Origin: Acidimicrobiales bacterium
Lineage (GTDB): Bacteria; Actinomycetota; Acidimicrobiia; Acidimicrobiales; Palsa-688
Assembly: GCA_019241495.1 (NCBI GenBank)
Contig: JAFAWZ010000038.1
Location: 1 to 13,426, forward strand
Length of the DNA stretch: 13,426 nucleotides
Direction: 5' to 3'
Below, one piece after another: positions 1 to 5,931 of the stretch. A program made the position numbers and the translations under genes. Within the stretch, counting starts at the first letter, position 1. Each line of letters begins with the position of its first letter. The notes beneath the pieces were generated by a model. It was given only the letters and a program-made list of their open reading frames with translations, was not told the DNA's origin and ran no database searches.

Positions 1-519
1 ATCGTCGGCCAGCTGGCCGCCCCCCAGGCCATCAACCAGCTGGTCCAGGTTGGCCTCATCCGCCAGCAGACGGACTGGATGCTCGACATCCTGGGCGATC
101 CGGCCAAGACCGGGTTGGTAGTGGTCTCCACCCCCGCGGAGATGCCGGTCAACGAAACCCTCGAGCTCATCGACCGGGCCCGCCACGAGACGAACGTCGA
201 CCTGGCCGCGGTCGTGGTCAACCGGGTGCTCCCCGAGCTGTTCGCCCGCGCCGAGGAGGAGGTCTTCGAGCGGTTGGAGGACGACAGTTTGCGCCAGCCG
301 ATCGAGGCGGGGTTGGGAGGATCGCTGTCCCCGCTGCTCGAGACGGCCCGCCTCACTGTCACCATGCGCCGATCGCGGACCGAGCATCTCGAACACCTCC
401 GCCAGGCCGTCGACCCGGCCATCCCGATGCTCTACATGCCGTACCTGTTCTTCAGGACCCACGGGCTGCGGGCCACCCACCAGATCGCCGACGCCCTCTC
501 GGCCGAGCTGGGGTACTGA
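1..519 (+). CDS. ArsA/Get3-family ATPase, C-terminal part (5' end outside window)
   Basis: The frame is open from base 1 to the TGA at 517-519, so this is the last ~172 residues of a longer protein. The internal ATG at 79 is unlikely to be the real start because coding continues upstream of it. The fragment has the look of the C-terminal half of ArsA/Get3 P-loop ATPases: a hydrophobic strand followed by TPAEMPVNETLELIDR, then VVVNRVLPELF, which is the usual VvNrvlP segment. The Walker A region lies off the left edge. It ends only 3 bp before the start of a second ArsA-like gene, so the two are almost surely co-transcribed. Paired ArsA-like ATPases occur in actinobacteria, as in Rv3679-Rv3680 of M. 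tuberculosis, and this would be the Rv3679-like partner. Such proteins are cytosolic ATPases; their cargo here is unknown. Family is clear, exact role is not. Confidence 0.85.
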   Translation: MVGQLAAPQAINQLVQVGLIRQQTDWMLDILGDPAKTGLVVVSTPAEMPVNETLELIDRARHETNVDLAAVVVNRVLPELFARAEEEVFERLEDDSLRQPIEAGLGGSLSPLLETARLTVTMRRSRTEHLEHLRQAVDPAIPMLYMPYLFFRTHGLRATHQIADALSAELGY

Positions 520-522
520 CCA

Positions 523-1713
523 ATGGCCGGCCATCGCGCGCCCGAACGGACCGAAACGCTCGAGAGCCTTCTGGCGTCCAAGGAGATCGCCATCGTCTGC
601 GGCTCGGGCGGGGTGGGCAAGACGACGACTGCCGCCGCCGCGGCTGCCATGGTGGCAGCCCGCCAGCGGGGCAAGGTGCTCGTCGTCACGGTCGATCCGG
701 CCCGCCGGCTGGCCCAGGCCCTGGGTCTGGAGGGCTTGGGCAACGAGGCGAGGCGGGTCGATCCCGAGGCGTTCAAGGCGGCGGGGGTCAGGCCGAGAGG
801 CGAGCTGTGGGCGGCCATGCTCGACACGAAGCAGAGCTGGGACGATCTGGTTCGCCGGCATGCGCCCGATCGAGCGACGGCCCGGCGCATCTTGTCGAAC
901 CCGCTGTACCAGAACATCTCGGGCAAGTTCGTGCAGAGCCACGACTACATCGCCATGGAACGGCTCTACGAGATCCACTCCACTGGCGACTACGACCTCA
1001 TCGTGGTGGACACGCCGCCCACCCGCAATGCCATCGATTTCATCGAGGCCCCCCACCGCATGGCGGAGTTCTTCTCGTCGAAGCTGCTGCGCCTCCTGAT
1101 CGCCCCGTACCGCAGCCGGATGGTGAACCTGGCGTCGCGGCCGTTCTATCAGGTCGCCGATCGCATCTTGGGGTCGCAGTTCCTCGAGGACGTGGCCGAG
1201 TTCTTCATCCTGTTCCAGACCATGTACGCCGGGTTCGTGGATCGGGCCGGTGCGGTCGAACGGTTGCTCCGGGACAAAAGGACGACCTTCATGGTGGTCA
1301 GCACTCTCGAGGCGGCGCCCGCTCGCGAGGCGGAGTTCTTTGTCCAGGTGCTCGGCTCCAGGCGGTTCAATCTCGGCGCCCTGGTGCTGAACAAGGTCCT
1401 CCCCTCGTACCTTCTCGACGACGAGGCCGAGGAGCGCGCCGCCCGGCTCGGCGAGGAGTCGGCCGAGCTGGCCCGGGCCGACGGGGTAGCTGGCGCCCTC
1501 GGTACCGACGAGGACCAACTGGCCCGGGTCCTCGGCGAGATAGCTGGCAACTACCGGAACTTCGCGGTAGTGGCCCGGCGGGAGGCCAACCTGCGCCGTG
1601 ACCTGCAGGCCGGAGCCGCGGCGGTCGGCACCGTCCCCGAATTCGACGCCGACATCCACGACGTGCCGGGGCTCCTGCGCCTTGGGGAAAGGATGTGGGC
1701 GCCCAGCCCGTAG
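523..1713 (+). CDS. ArsA/Get3-family anion-transporting-type ATPase (Rv3680-like)
   Basis: A 396-residue P-loop ATPase. It shows the deviant Walker A motif GSGGVGKTT (residues 27-35, Lys33), then VTVDPARRLAQALG, and a switch/Walker B-type segment VVDTPPTRNAIDF with Asp163. The pattern matches actinobacterial Rv3680-type proteins, including the LGNEARRV stretch after the DPARRLAQAL strand. The ATG at 523 follows the preceding stop by 3 bp, giving a two-gene ATPase unit that could form a heterodimer. No CxC or arsenite-binding cysteine cluster is obvious, and there is no arsB, arsD or arsR nearby, so arsenic transport is unlikely. A role in membrane-protein or metabolite handling is possible but unproven. 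The downstream kinase gene starts within 12 bp of its stop, or overlaps its 3' end if the earlier GTG is used. Confidence 0.9.
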   Translation: MAGHRAPERTETLESLLASKEIAIVCGSGGVGKTTTAAAAAAMVAARQRGKVLVVTVDPARRLAQALGLEGLGNEARRVDPEAFKAAGVRPRGELWAAMLDTKQSWDDLVRRHAPDRATARRILSNPLYQNISGKFVQSHDYIAMERLYEIHSTGDYDLIVVDTPPTRNAIDFIEAPHRMAEFFSSKLLRLLIAPYRSRMVNLASRPFYQVADRILGSQFLEDVAEFFILFQTMYAGFVDRAGAVERLLRDKRTTFMVVSTLEAAPAREAEFFVQVLGSRRFNLGALVLNKVLPSYLLDDEAEERAARLGEESAELARADGVAGALGTDEDQLARVLGEIAGNYRNFAVVARREANLRRDLQAGAAAVGTVPEFDADIHDVPGLLRLGERMWAPSP

Positions 1714-1724
1714 TCTGTTCCCCG

Positions 1725-3203
1725 GTGGCGACGCTCGCAGACCTGGTCCAGGAGTACACCGATCTGGGTGAACCGGTCGTCACGCAGCTCCAACGGCTGG
1801 TGGCCGGGTGGGGGGTGCTGTCGGACCTGTGCTTTGCCGACTTGTTGCTGTTCGTGCCGGTCAAGGGGTCCGACGACGAGTTCGTGGTGGTCGGCCAGAT
1901 CCGGCCCACGACCAGCCAGACGCTCCATCTCGACGACCTGGTGGGCCGGGTGATCGGTTCGCAGGACCGCCCCATCATGTCCCGGGCGTGGAGCCTCGGC
2001 AGCGTGGTGGAGGGGGAGGTGCAGATCCCCAGCCGCAACGAGCGGGGCCGGCTGGTGTGCATCCCGGTCCGCTGGCAGGACGAGCTGGTGGCCATCTTGA
2101 CGCGCGAGTCGGCTCTGACGGTGGGCCGCCGCCCGGGTGTGCTCGAGCGGGTGTACGTGGAGGTCTTCGACCGGCTGGCCCGGATGATCTCGCGAGGGGA
2201 GTTCCCCTTCCCGGTGGACGAGCCGGCCATGGCGGAGACGCCCCGCGTGGGCGACGGTGTGATGGTGCTCGACGCCTCGGCTCGGGTCGACTACGCCTCA
2301 CCCAATGCGGTCAATGCCTTGCACCGGCTCGGCCTGTACTCCGGCATAGAGGGCGTGCGGCTCGACGAGGCCGGGTTGGAGCAGACCGCGGTTTCTCTTG
2401 CCTACCAGACCTGCCTGCCGGCGGTCGAGGAGGTGGGAGACGGTGAGACGTCGGTGATGATCCGCTGCGTCCCGCTCCTCGACCAGCGGGTGGTTACCGG
2501 GGCCTTGGTGCTGGTGCGCGACGTGAGCGATCTCCGCCGCCGCGACCGGTTGCTCATGTCCAAAGACGCTGCCATCCGGGAGGTCCATCATCGGGTCAAG
2601 AACAACCTGCAGACCATCTCGTCGTTGTTGCGCATCCAGTACCGGAGGATGGCTCCGGGCGAAGCTCGCCACGCCTTGGAGGAGTCGGAGCGGCGGGTCA
2701 GGTCCATCGCGGTGGTCCACGAGATCCTGTCGCGCGACACGACCGACGAGGTCGAGTTCAACGACATCCTCCCTTCCCTCCTGCGCATGGCGGAGGACAT
2801 GGGCAGCACGGACCGGCCGGTCCTCATCACCTGCCGGGGCGAGCCGGGGCGCCTACAGGCGTCGGTGGCTACCCCTTTGGCCGTGGTGTTGAACGAGCTG
2901 TTGCAGAATACGGCTGAGCACGCCCCCGGCGTTCACGACGGCGTCTCGGCTGAGCGCCCGCTGCGGGTGGATGTGGAGCTGTCGCGCTCGGACGACGAGC
3001 TGTCGGTGCTCGTAAGGGACAACGGTGTCGGCCTGCCCGACGGTTTCTCCATCGACGACACCTCCAGCCTCGGTTTGTCGATCGTCCGAGGTCTGGTCGG
3101 CACCCAGCTGGGTGGCACGATAAGCATGCGGACCGACGGCGGGACGGTCGTCGAGCTGTCAGTCCCCCTCGATCACCCGAGCGACGACCTGGAGAGCCTG
3201 TAG
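1725..3203 (+). CDS. pdtaS: PdtaS-like sensor histidine kinase (GAF-PAS-HisKA_2-HATPase)
   Basis: A cytosolic sensor kinase of 492 residues, with no membrane segment or signal peptide. Order: PdtaS-type GAF domain (about 10-150), PAS domain (about 165-275, with VDYASPNAVNALHRLGL), HisKA_2 dimerisation domain with the phosphoacceptor box HHRVKNNLQT (His288/His289), then an HATPase domain with N-box NELLQN (390-395), G1 DNGVG (Asp432) and G2 SLGLSIVRGL. This closely follows M. tuberculosis PdtaS (Rv3220c), which phosphorylates the RNA-binding antiterminator PdtaR. No pdtaR is in the window. I chose GTG 1725 because the protein then begins ATLADLVQEYT, in register with the remembered PdtaS N-terminus. 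A GTG at 1695, overlapping the ATPase gene and preceded by GGGGA at 1684-1688, is an alternative. It converges on whiB with a 2 bp gap. Confidence 0.88.
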   Translation: MATLADLVQEYTDLGEPVVTQLQRLVAGWGVLSDLCFADLLLFVPVKGSDDEFVVVGQIRPTTSQTLHLDDLVGRVIGSQDRPIMSRAWSLGSVVEGEVQIPSRNERGRLVCIPVRWQDELVAILTRESALTVGRRPGVLERVYVEVFDRLARMISRGEFPFPVDEPAMAETPRVGDGVMVLDASARVDYASPNAVNALHRLGLYSGIEGVRLDEAGLEQTAVSLAYQTCLPAVEEVGDGETSVMIRCVPLLDQRVVTGALVLVRDVSDLRRRDRLLMSKDAAIREVHHRVKNNLQTISSLLRIQYRRMAPGEARHALEESERRVRSIAVVHEILSRDTTDEVEFNDILPSLLRMAEDMGSTDRPVLITCRGEPGRLQASVATPLAVVLNELLQNTAEHAPGVHDGVSAERPLRVDVELSRSDDELSVLVRDNGVGLPDGFSIDDTSSLGLSIVRGLVGTQLGGTISMRTDGGTVVELSVPLDHPSDDLESL

Positions 3204-3214
3204 CGTCAGCAGGC
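3196..3214. terminator. Possible short hairpin between convergent pdtaS and whiB
   Basis: GCCTG at 3196-3200 pairs with CAGGC at 3210-3214 around a 9-base loop that holds both stop codons (one T-G wobble could extend the stem). It sits exactly where the two convergent genes meet and could slow polymerase from either side. There is no T-tract and the stem is only 5-6 bp, so it is a weak candidate. Confidence 0.22.
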
Positions 3215-3496
3215 CCGGCGTTGCTGGGTCAGCCATGCCTTGCGCAGCTTGCGGCGTTCCTCCTCGGAGGTCCCGCCCCAGATACCGGATTCCTGGTTGG
3301 TCACCAGGGCGAACTCCAGGCACGAGCGCTGCGCCTCGCACTGCATGCACACCGCCTTGGCCGACTCGATCTGCTCAATCGCTGGTCCCGTGCTGCCGAT
3401 GGGGAAGAACAAGTCCGGATCGGTGTCCCGGCATGCTGCCTGATCACGCCAATCATCGACGTCCCACTCGATGCTGCGGCTCCAGGTAAGGGCCAC
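3206..3496 (-). CDS. whiB1: WhiB1-like iron-sulfur transcriptional regulator
   Basis: A 96-residue WhiB protein. Four conserved cysteines (Cys22, Cys50, Cys53, Cys59; CxxC at 50-53) would hold a [4Fe-4S] cluster sensitive to NO or O2. The GIWGG turn is at 71-75, followed by a basic tail (EEERRKLRK) for DNA contact. The segment LFFPIGSTGPA matches the WhiB1/WblE subgroup rather than WhiB2, 3 or 7. WhiB1 family members bind the sigma-A region 4 and act as essential NO-responsive regulators in mycobacteria. The GTG start at 3496 has a good Shine-Dalgarno (GAAAGG about 8 bases upstream). The gene lies downstream of the lipid kinase gene on the same strand but across a 152 bp gap with its own likely promoter and CRP-like site. 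The convergent pdtaS neighbour matches the Rv3219/Rv3220c arrangement, which supports the WhiB1 assignment. Confidence 0.92.
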   Translation of the reverse strand: MALTWSRSIEWDVDDWRDQAACRDTDPDLFFPIGSTGPAIEQIESAKAVCMQCEAQRSCLEFALVTNQESGIWGGTSEEERRKLRKAWLTQQRRAC

Positions 3497-3519
3497 TCGT
3501 GCTACCTTTCGGGGGAGAT

Positions 3520-3535
3520 TGTGAAATCTGTCACG
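3520..3535. promoter_or_regulatory. CRP-like binding site upstream of whiB
   Basis: On the plus strand the sequence reads TGTGA-N6-TCACG, one mismatch from the CRP/Rv3676 consensus TGTGA-N6-TCACA. It lies 23 bp upstream of the whiB start. In M. tuberculosis the whiB1 promoter is a known CRP (Rv3676) target, so site and gene agree. Relative to the promoter proposed at 3578-3606 it would be in the 5' leader, which suggests repression, unless transcription starts elsewhere. Confidence 0.6.
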
Positions 3536-3577
3536 TGCGATGTAACGCCAATAGCGTGCGTTCTTCGCCGGTTGGTC

Positions 3578-3606
3578 AGCGTAAAACGACTGTTAGCCGA
3601 ATTCAA
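3578..3606 (-). promoter_or_regulatory. Possible sigma-A-type promoter for whiB
   Basis: On the minus strand TTGAAT (3606-3601) is followed after 17 bp by TACGCT (3583-3578), fitting the TTGACA / TANNNT pattern. Transcription would start near 3571, giving a leader of about 75 nt before the whiB GTG. The region is clearly more AT-rich than its surroundings. Prediction from consensus only. Confidence 0.4.
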
Positions 3607-3609
3607 GAC

Positions 3610-3622
3610 TTGGCGAAGCCAA
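3610..3622. terminator. Small perfect hairpin between lipid kinase gene and whiB promoter
   Basis: TTGGC at 3610-3614 and GCCAA at 3618-3622 form a 5 bp stem with a 3-base loop. On the plus strand it is followed by ATTTT, so as a terminator it would act on antisense transcripts. On the minus strand, where the kinase gene is read, no T-tract follows. Weak. Confidence 0.2.
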
Positions 3623-3648
3623 ATTTTCAGCCTCGGTTAACACAGGAT

Positions 3649-4632
3649 TCACAGGATGGTGATGTCCCGAGCCGGCTCGCCCCGGCTCGGGACGACCAGG
3701 CGGAGGCTGTGCGGCTCCCATCTGAAGTCGAGCCGGCTGGCGTCACCGAGGGGTTCGCCGTCGACCTGGTAGGGAACCGTCCCAGCCGCGGTGAGGCCGG
3801 CGCTCACCACGTCGCGGACCACGGTGACCCGACCGTGCTCGGCCACGGGCTCGTCCGAGGCTTCCTCCGCGGGGGCGCGCAGGGAGGCGACCGCCAGGCG
3901 CACGACGGTGAAGGCGCTGAGCGAGCGCAGGACGACCGCGCTCAGGGGGTTGTCAAGGCCCGTGCCCGGTGCCAGGTTGAACGGTCGCTCGCCGACGAAA
4001 GTGTACGGGCTGGTGTTCATCAAGATGGCGAAGTACCCGTCGTCGACGGTCACCTCGCGGCCGTCGCGGCGGTGCAGGGTCATCGAGAAGTGGGGCCGGC
4101 GCCGGTCGTAGGTCGCCCAGGTGTGGATCGCCGTGTACGCGAAGAAGGCGTGACCCAGGTATCGCTTGAGGGCGGCCCTCTTCTCGACCTGGGACACCAC
4201 CGCGGCGTCGAACCCGATGCCGACGTGGAACAGGTAGCGCCGTCCGTTGACGCTCCCGAGCCCGACGGGATGGATGCCACCCAGGCCGGTGCCCAAGGCG
4301 GCGAGCAGCTCCCCGGTCGCCTCGATCGGGTCGTTGGTCATGCCGATGGTGCGGGCGAAGACGTTGGTGGAGCCGCCCGGCAGCACACCCAGGGCACACT
4401 CGGTTCCGGCCACGCCGTTGGCCGCCTCGTTCAACGTGCCGTCACCGCCCAGCACGATTACCGCGTCGGCGCCTTTGGCCGCCGCACCCTGGGCCAGCCG
4501 GGTGGCGTGGCCAGGCCGGCTGGTTTCCGACACCGTCACTTCGTGGTCGGCGGCAAGGGACTTTTGGATGACGACCCGAGCCCGGGCGGTGACCGAGGAC
4601 GCGGACGCGTTCACTATGAGTAGGAGCTTCAA
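3649..4632 (-). CDS. Diacylglycerol kinase-type lipid kinase (DAGK_cat family)
   Basis: A soluble 327-residue lipid kinase of the DgkB/YegS type, expected to move phosphate from ATP to diacylglycerol or a related lipid at the inner face of the membrane. It shows the N-terminal strand LLLIVNASAS, the nucleotide-binding GGDGT motif (62-66) followed by LNEAANG, and LPGGSTNVFAR (84-94), the family's second signature. The C-terminal half has the usual VDGEPLG turn. Length is normal. The TTG start at 4632 gives the standard MKLLLIVN beginning; GGAGG at 4646-4650 lies 13 bases upstream, inside the end of the sigma gene. It begins 8 bp after the sigma stop, so it is in the anti-sigma/sigma operon and probably made with it. 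Substrate cannot be told from sequence. Confidence 0.9.
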   Translation of the reverse strand: MKLLLIVNASASSVTARARVVIQKSLAADHEVTVSETSRPGHATRLAQGAAAKGADAVIVLGGDGTLNEAANGVAGTECALGVLPGGSTNVFARTIGMTNDPIEATGELLAALGTGLGGIHPVGLGSVNGRRYLFHVGIGFDAAVVSQVEKRAALKRYLGHAFFAYTAIHTWATYDRRRPHFSMTLHRRDGREVTVDDGYFAILMNTSPYTFVGERPFNLAPGTGLDNPLSAVVLRSLSAFTVVRLAVASLRAPAEEASDEPVAEHGRVTVVRDVVSAGLTAAGTVPYQVDGEPLGDASRLDFRWEPHSLRLVVPSRGEPARDITIL

Positions 4633-4640
4633 GGGACGGG

Positions 4641-5396
4641 TCAGGCCTCCTCGGCCGTGGTCGTCTCCTGAGCGACGGCTCTCATCTGGGCCACGCTGCG
4701 GGTGAGCAGCCGGGACACCTGCATCTGGGATATGCCGAGGCGCCGGGCGATCTCTGACTGCGTCAGCCCCTCGAAGAAGCGCAGGTGCACTATCTGCCTC
4801 TGACGCATCGGGAGGTGCTCGAGCATCGGGGCCAAGAGGGCTCGCTGCTCGGCCCGGGCCAGCTCTTCGTCGTCGCTGCCGAGGCTCTCGCCCACCGAGT
4901 CACCCTCGCCGTCGGACCGCGGGGCGTCGAGCGAGGCGAAACGGTAGGCCTGCCCTGCCTCCAACGCCTCGAGGACCTCTTCCTCGGACGCCTCCACCTC
5001 GGCCGCCAGCTCGGCGATGGTGGGGGAGCGCCCGAGCTCCTGGCCGAGGGGGTCGACGACCCGGCTGAGGCTGAGGTACAGCTCCTGCATGCGCCGCGGG
5101 GCCCGCACCGCCCAGCCCTTGTCGCGGAGGTAGCGCTTCAGCTCTCCGACGATGGTGGTCGTGGCGTAAGTGGAGAACTCGATGTTCAGCGACGGGTCGA
5201 AGCGCTCCACCGCCTTCAACAGCCCCAATGCGGCGACCTGGGTCAGGTCCTCGAGCGGCTGGCCCCGATTGGCGAAGCGCCGGGCCAGGTAGGCGGCCAA
5301 GCCCATGTGGGCGGCCACCAGCTCGTCGCGGAGGGCCACGTCGCGGCTGCGGGCGTACGCGACGAAGGTCTCTTTCAGCGGGGACCGCTTGCTCAC
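4641..5396 (-). CDS. SigB/SigF-family (group 3) RNA polymerase sigma factor
   Basis: A 251-residue sigma factor. Region 2 spans about 28-105, with the core-binding and -10 recognition stretch EDLTQVAALGLLKAVERFDP and FSTYATTTIVGELKRYLRD. Region 3 spans about 115-160 (RSPTIAELAAEVEASEEEV), and region 4 about 192-240 ends in the helix-turn-helix LTQSEIARRLGISQMQVSRLL. There is no region 1.1, as expected for the SigB/SigF/SigG group that controls general stress or development. The linker between regions 3 and 4 is acidic. The GTG at 5396 has GAGG 8 bases upstream. The gene directly follows an anti-sigma-like gene, the usual arrangement for partner-switch control, although no anti-anti-sigma (STAS) gene is in the window. 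Which group 3 subgroup it belongs to is uncertain. Confidence 0.93.
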   Translation of the reverse strand: MSKRSPLKETFVAYARSRDVALRDELVAAHMGLAAYLARRFANRGQPLEDLTQVAALGLLKAVERFDPSLNIEFSTYATTTIVGELKRYLRDKGWAVRAPRRMQELYLSLSRVVDPLGQELGRSPTIAELAAEVEASEEEVLEALEAGQAYRFASLDAPRSDGEGDSVGESLGSDDEELARAEQRALLAPMLEHLPMRQRQIVHLRFFEGLTQSEIARRLGISQMQVSRLLTRSVAQMRAVAQETTTAEEA

Positions 5397-5416
5397 GCGG
5401 CTGGCCTCGCGGTCAT
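5393..5416 (-). other. Seven-codon minicistron linking anti-sigma and sigma genes
   Basis: An ATG at 5416 overlaps the anti-sigma TGA as ATGA (5416-5413). It reads seven codons (MTARPAA) and stops at a TGA that overlaps the sigma GTG as GTGA (5396-5393). It exactly bridges the 16 bp gap and could pass ribosomes from one gene to the next. It also contains the GAGG that serves the sigma start. It may be coincidence. Confidence 0.25.
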
Positions 5417-5829
5417 GGTGAACCGGTCACCGCCCGATCGTCTTTGTCCTTGCCCCTGTGACGGCGTTTGACGAGGCGGAAGTGCGGGCCGTCGGTATCG
5501 GTGGACAGGCTGTGCTCGTCCACCAGGGCGCCGAGTATCACCTTCGACAGATCTGTGAGGCCGATCGGGTTGATGGCTTCGAGGAACTTGCCGTGACCCT
5601 GCACGGTCAACGTGCCTGGCTCGATCCGGTAGGTCAGCTCCACCGTGCCGTGCCGGCCGGTCGAGCCGGTTAGCCCGAAGCACAGCTCATCGATGGCGAG
5701 GCGCAGATCTTCGATCTCGTCGTAGCTGAAGCCCAGCCGGCCGGCCAGGCCCGCTGCGGTGACCCGGGCCAGGCGTAGGAACTCGGGGCGAGCGGGGACG
5801 ACCAGGCGCACTTCGTCGACGGTGGTCAC
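5413..5829 (-). CDS. Anti-sigma factor-like protein (RsbW/UsfX-type HATPase_c_2 fold)
   Basis: A 138-residue protein likely to bind and hold the sigma factor encoded just downstream. The N-terminal part (VRLVVPARPEFLRLARVTAAGLA) and the helix EIEDLRLAIDELCFGL fit the RsbW-type GHKL fold; the end (GPHFRLVKRR) is the usual last strand. The ATP site is degenerate: the helix has Glu48, but the magnesium-binding Asn expected four residues later is Gly52, and no clear DxGxG box is present. It may therefore bind sigma without kinase activity. I prefer GTG 5829: an extended -10 (TGC-TACGGT, 5847-5839) would start transcription a few bases before it, giving a leaderless mRNA. A TTG at 5862 would add 11 residues that do not look like the family. 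Confidence 0.75.
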   Translation of the reverse strand: MTTVDEVRLVVPARPEFLRLARVTAAGLAGRLGFSYDEIEDLRLAIDELCFGLTGSTGRHGTVELTYRIEPGTLTVQGHGKFLEAINPIGLTDLSKVILGALVDEHSLSTDTDGPHFRLVKRRHRGKDKDDRAVTGSP

Positions 5830-5838
5830 GATCCGCGG

Positions 5839-5847
5839 ACCGTAGCA
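5839..5847 (-). promoter_or_regulatory. Extended -10 element for the anti-sigma/sigma operon
   Basis: On the minus strand TGC-TACGGT fits the extended -10 pattern TGN-TANNNT. Transcription would begin about 5832, three bases before GTG 5829, so the mRNA would be leaderless. No good -35 is seen at the right distance, as is common with extended -10 promoters. A TTGACG at 5878-5873 is too far away (28 bp) to serve it. Confidence 0.35.
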
Positions 5848-5886
5848 CCGCTTCTGGAGCAAAGGTTACCGCCGTCAATGTTGTAG

Positions 5887-5915
5887 CCGACCGGTTGGCG
5901 CTTACTCCGACCGGT
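5887..5915. promoter_or_regulatory. Paired CCGACCGGT repeats, likely operator for etfBA
   Basis: The 9-mer CCGACCGGT occurs perfectly at 5887-5895 and 5907-5915, start to start 20 bp, about two DNA turns. Each holds the palindrome ACCGGT; the second extends to GACCGGTC. The first copy touches the proposed -35 and the second lies in the spacer, so a bound dimeric repressor would block the promoter. The regulator is not identified. Confidence 0.45.
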
Positions 5916-5922
5916 CTAGAAC
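5895..5922 (+). promoter_or_regulatory. Candidate etfBA promoter
   Basis: TTGGCG (5895-5900), a 16 bp spacer and TAGAAC (5917-5922) fit a sigma-A-type promoter loosely. Transcription would start near 5929, leaving only a few bases before the etfB ATG at 5932. That suits the poor spacing of the GAGGG next to the ATG and suggests a leaderless or nearly leaderless mRNA. Confidence 0.4.
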
Positions 5923-5931
5923 AATGAGGGC

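Noticed and set aside
523..1713. Arsenite pump ATPase (arsA) for arsenic resistance
   Set aside because: No arsB, arsD, arsR or arsenite-binding cysteine cluster is seen; the match is to the Rv3680-type family of unclear cargo.
3499..4623. Long plus-strand frame (374 codons) opposite the lipid kinase gene
   Set aside because: The minus strand encodes a clear DAGK protein with GGDGT and LPGGSTN; the plus-strand product is low-complexity, rich in Gly/Arg/Asp/Val, and has no recognisable domain. High GC makes long antisense frames common.
5830..5931. Riboswitch or small RNA in the etfB/anti-sigma gap
   Set aside because: Only promoter-like elements and the ACCGGT repeats are seen; there is no long stem set or known riboswitch core.
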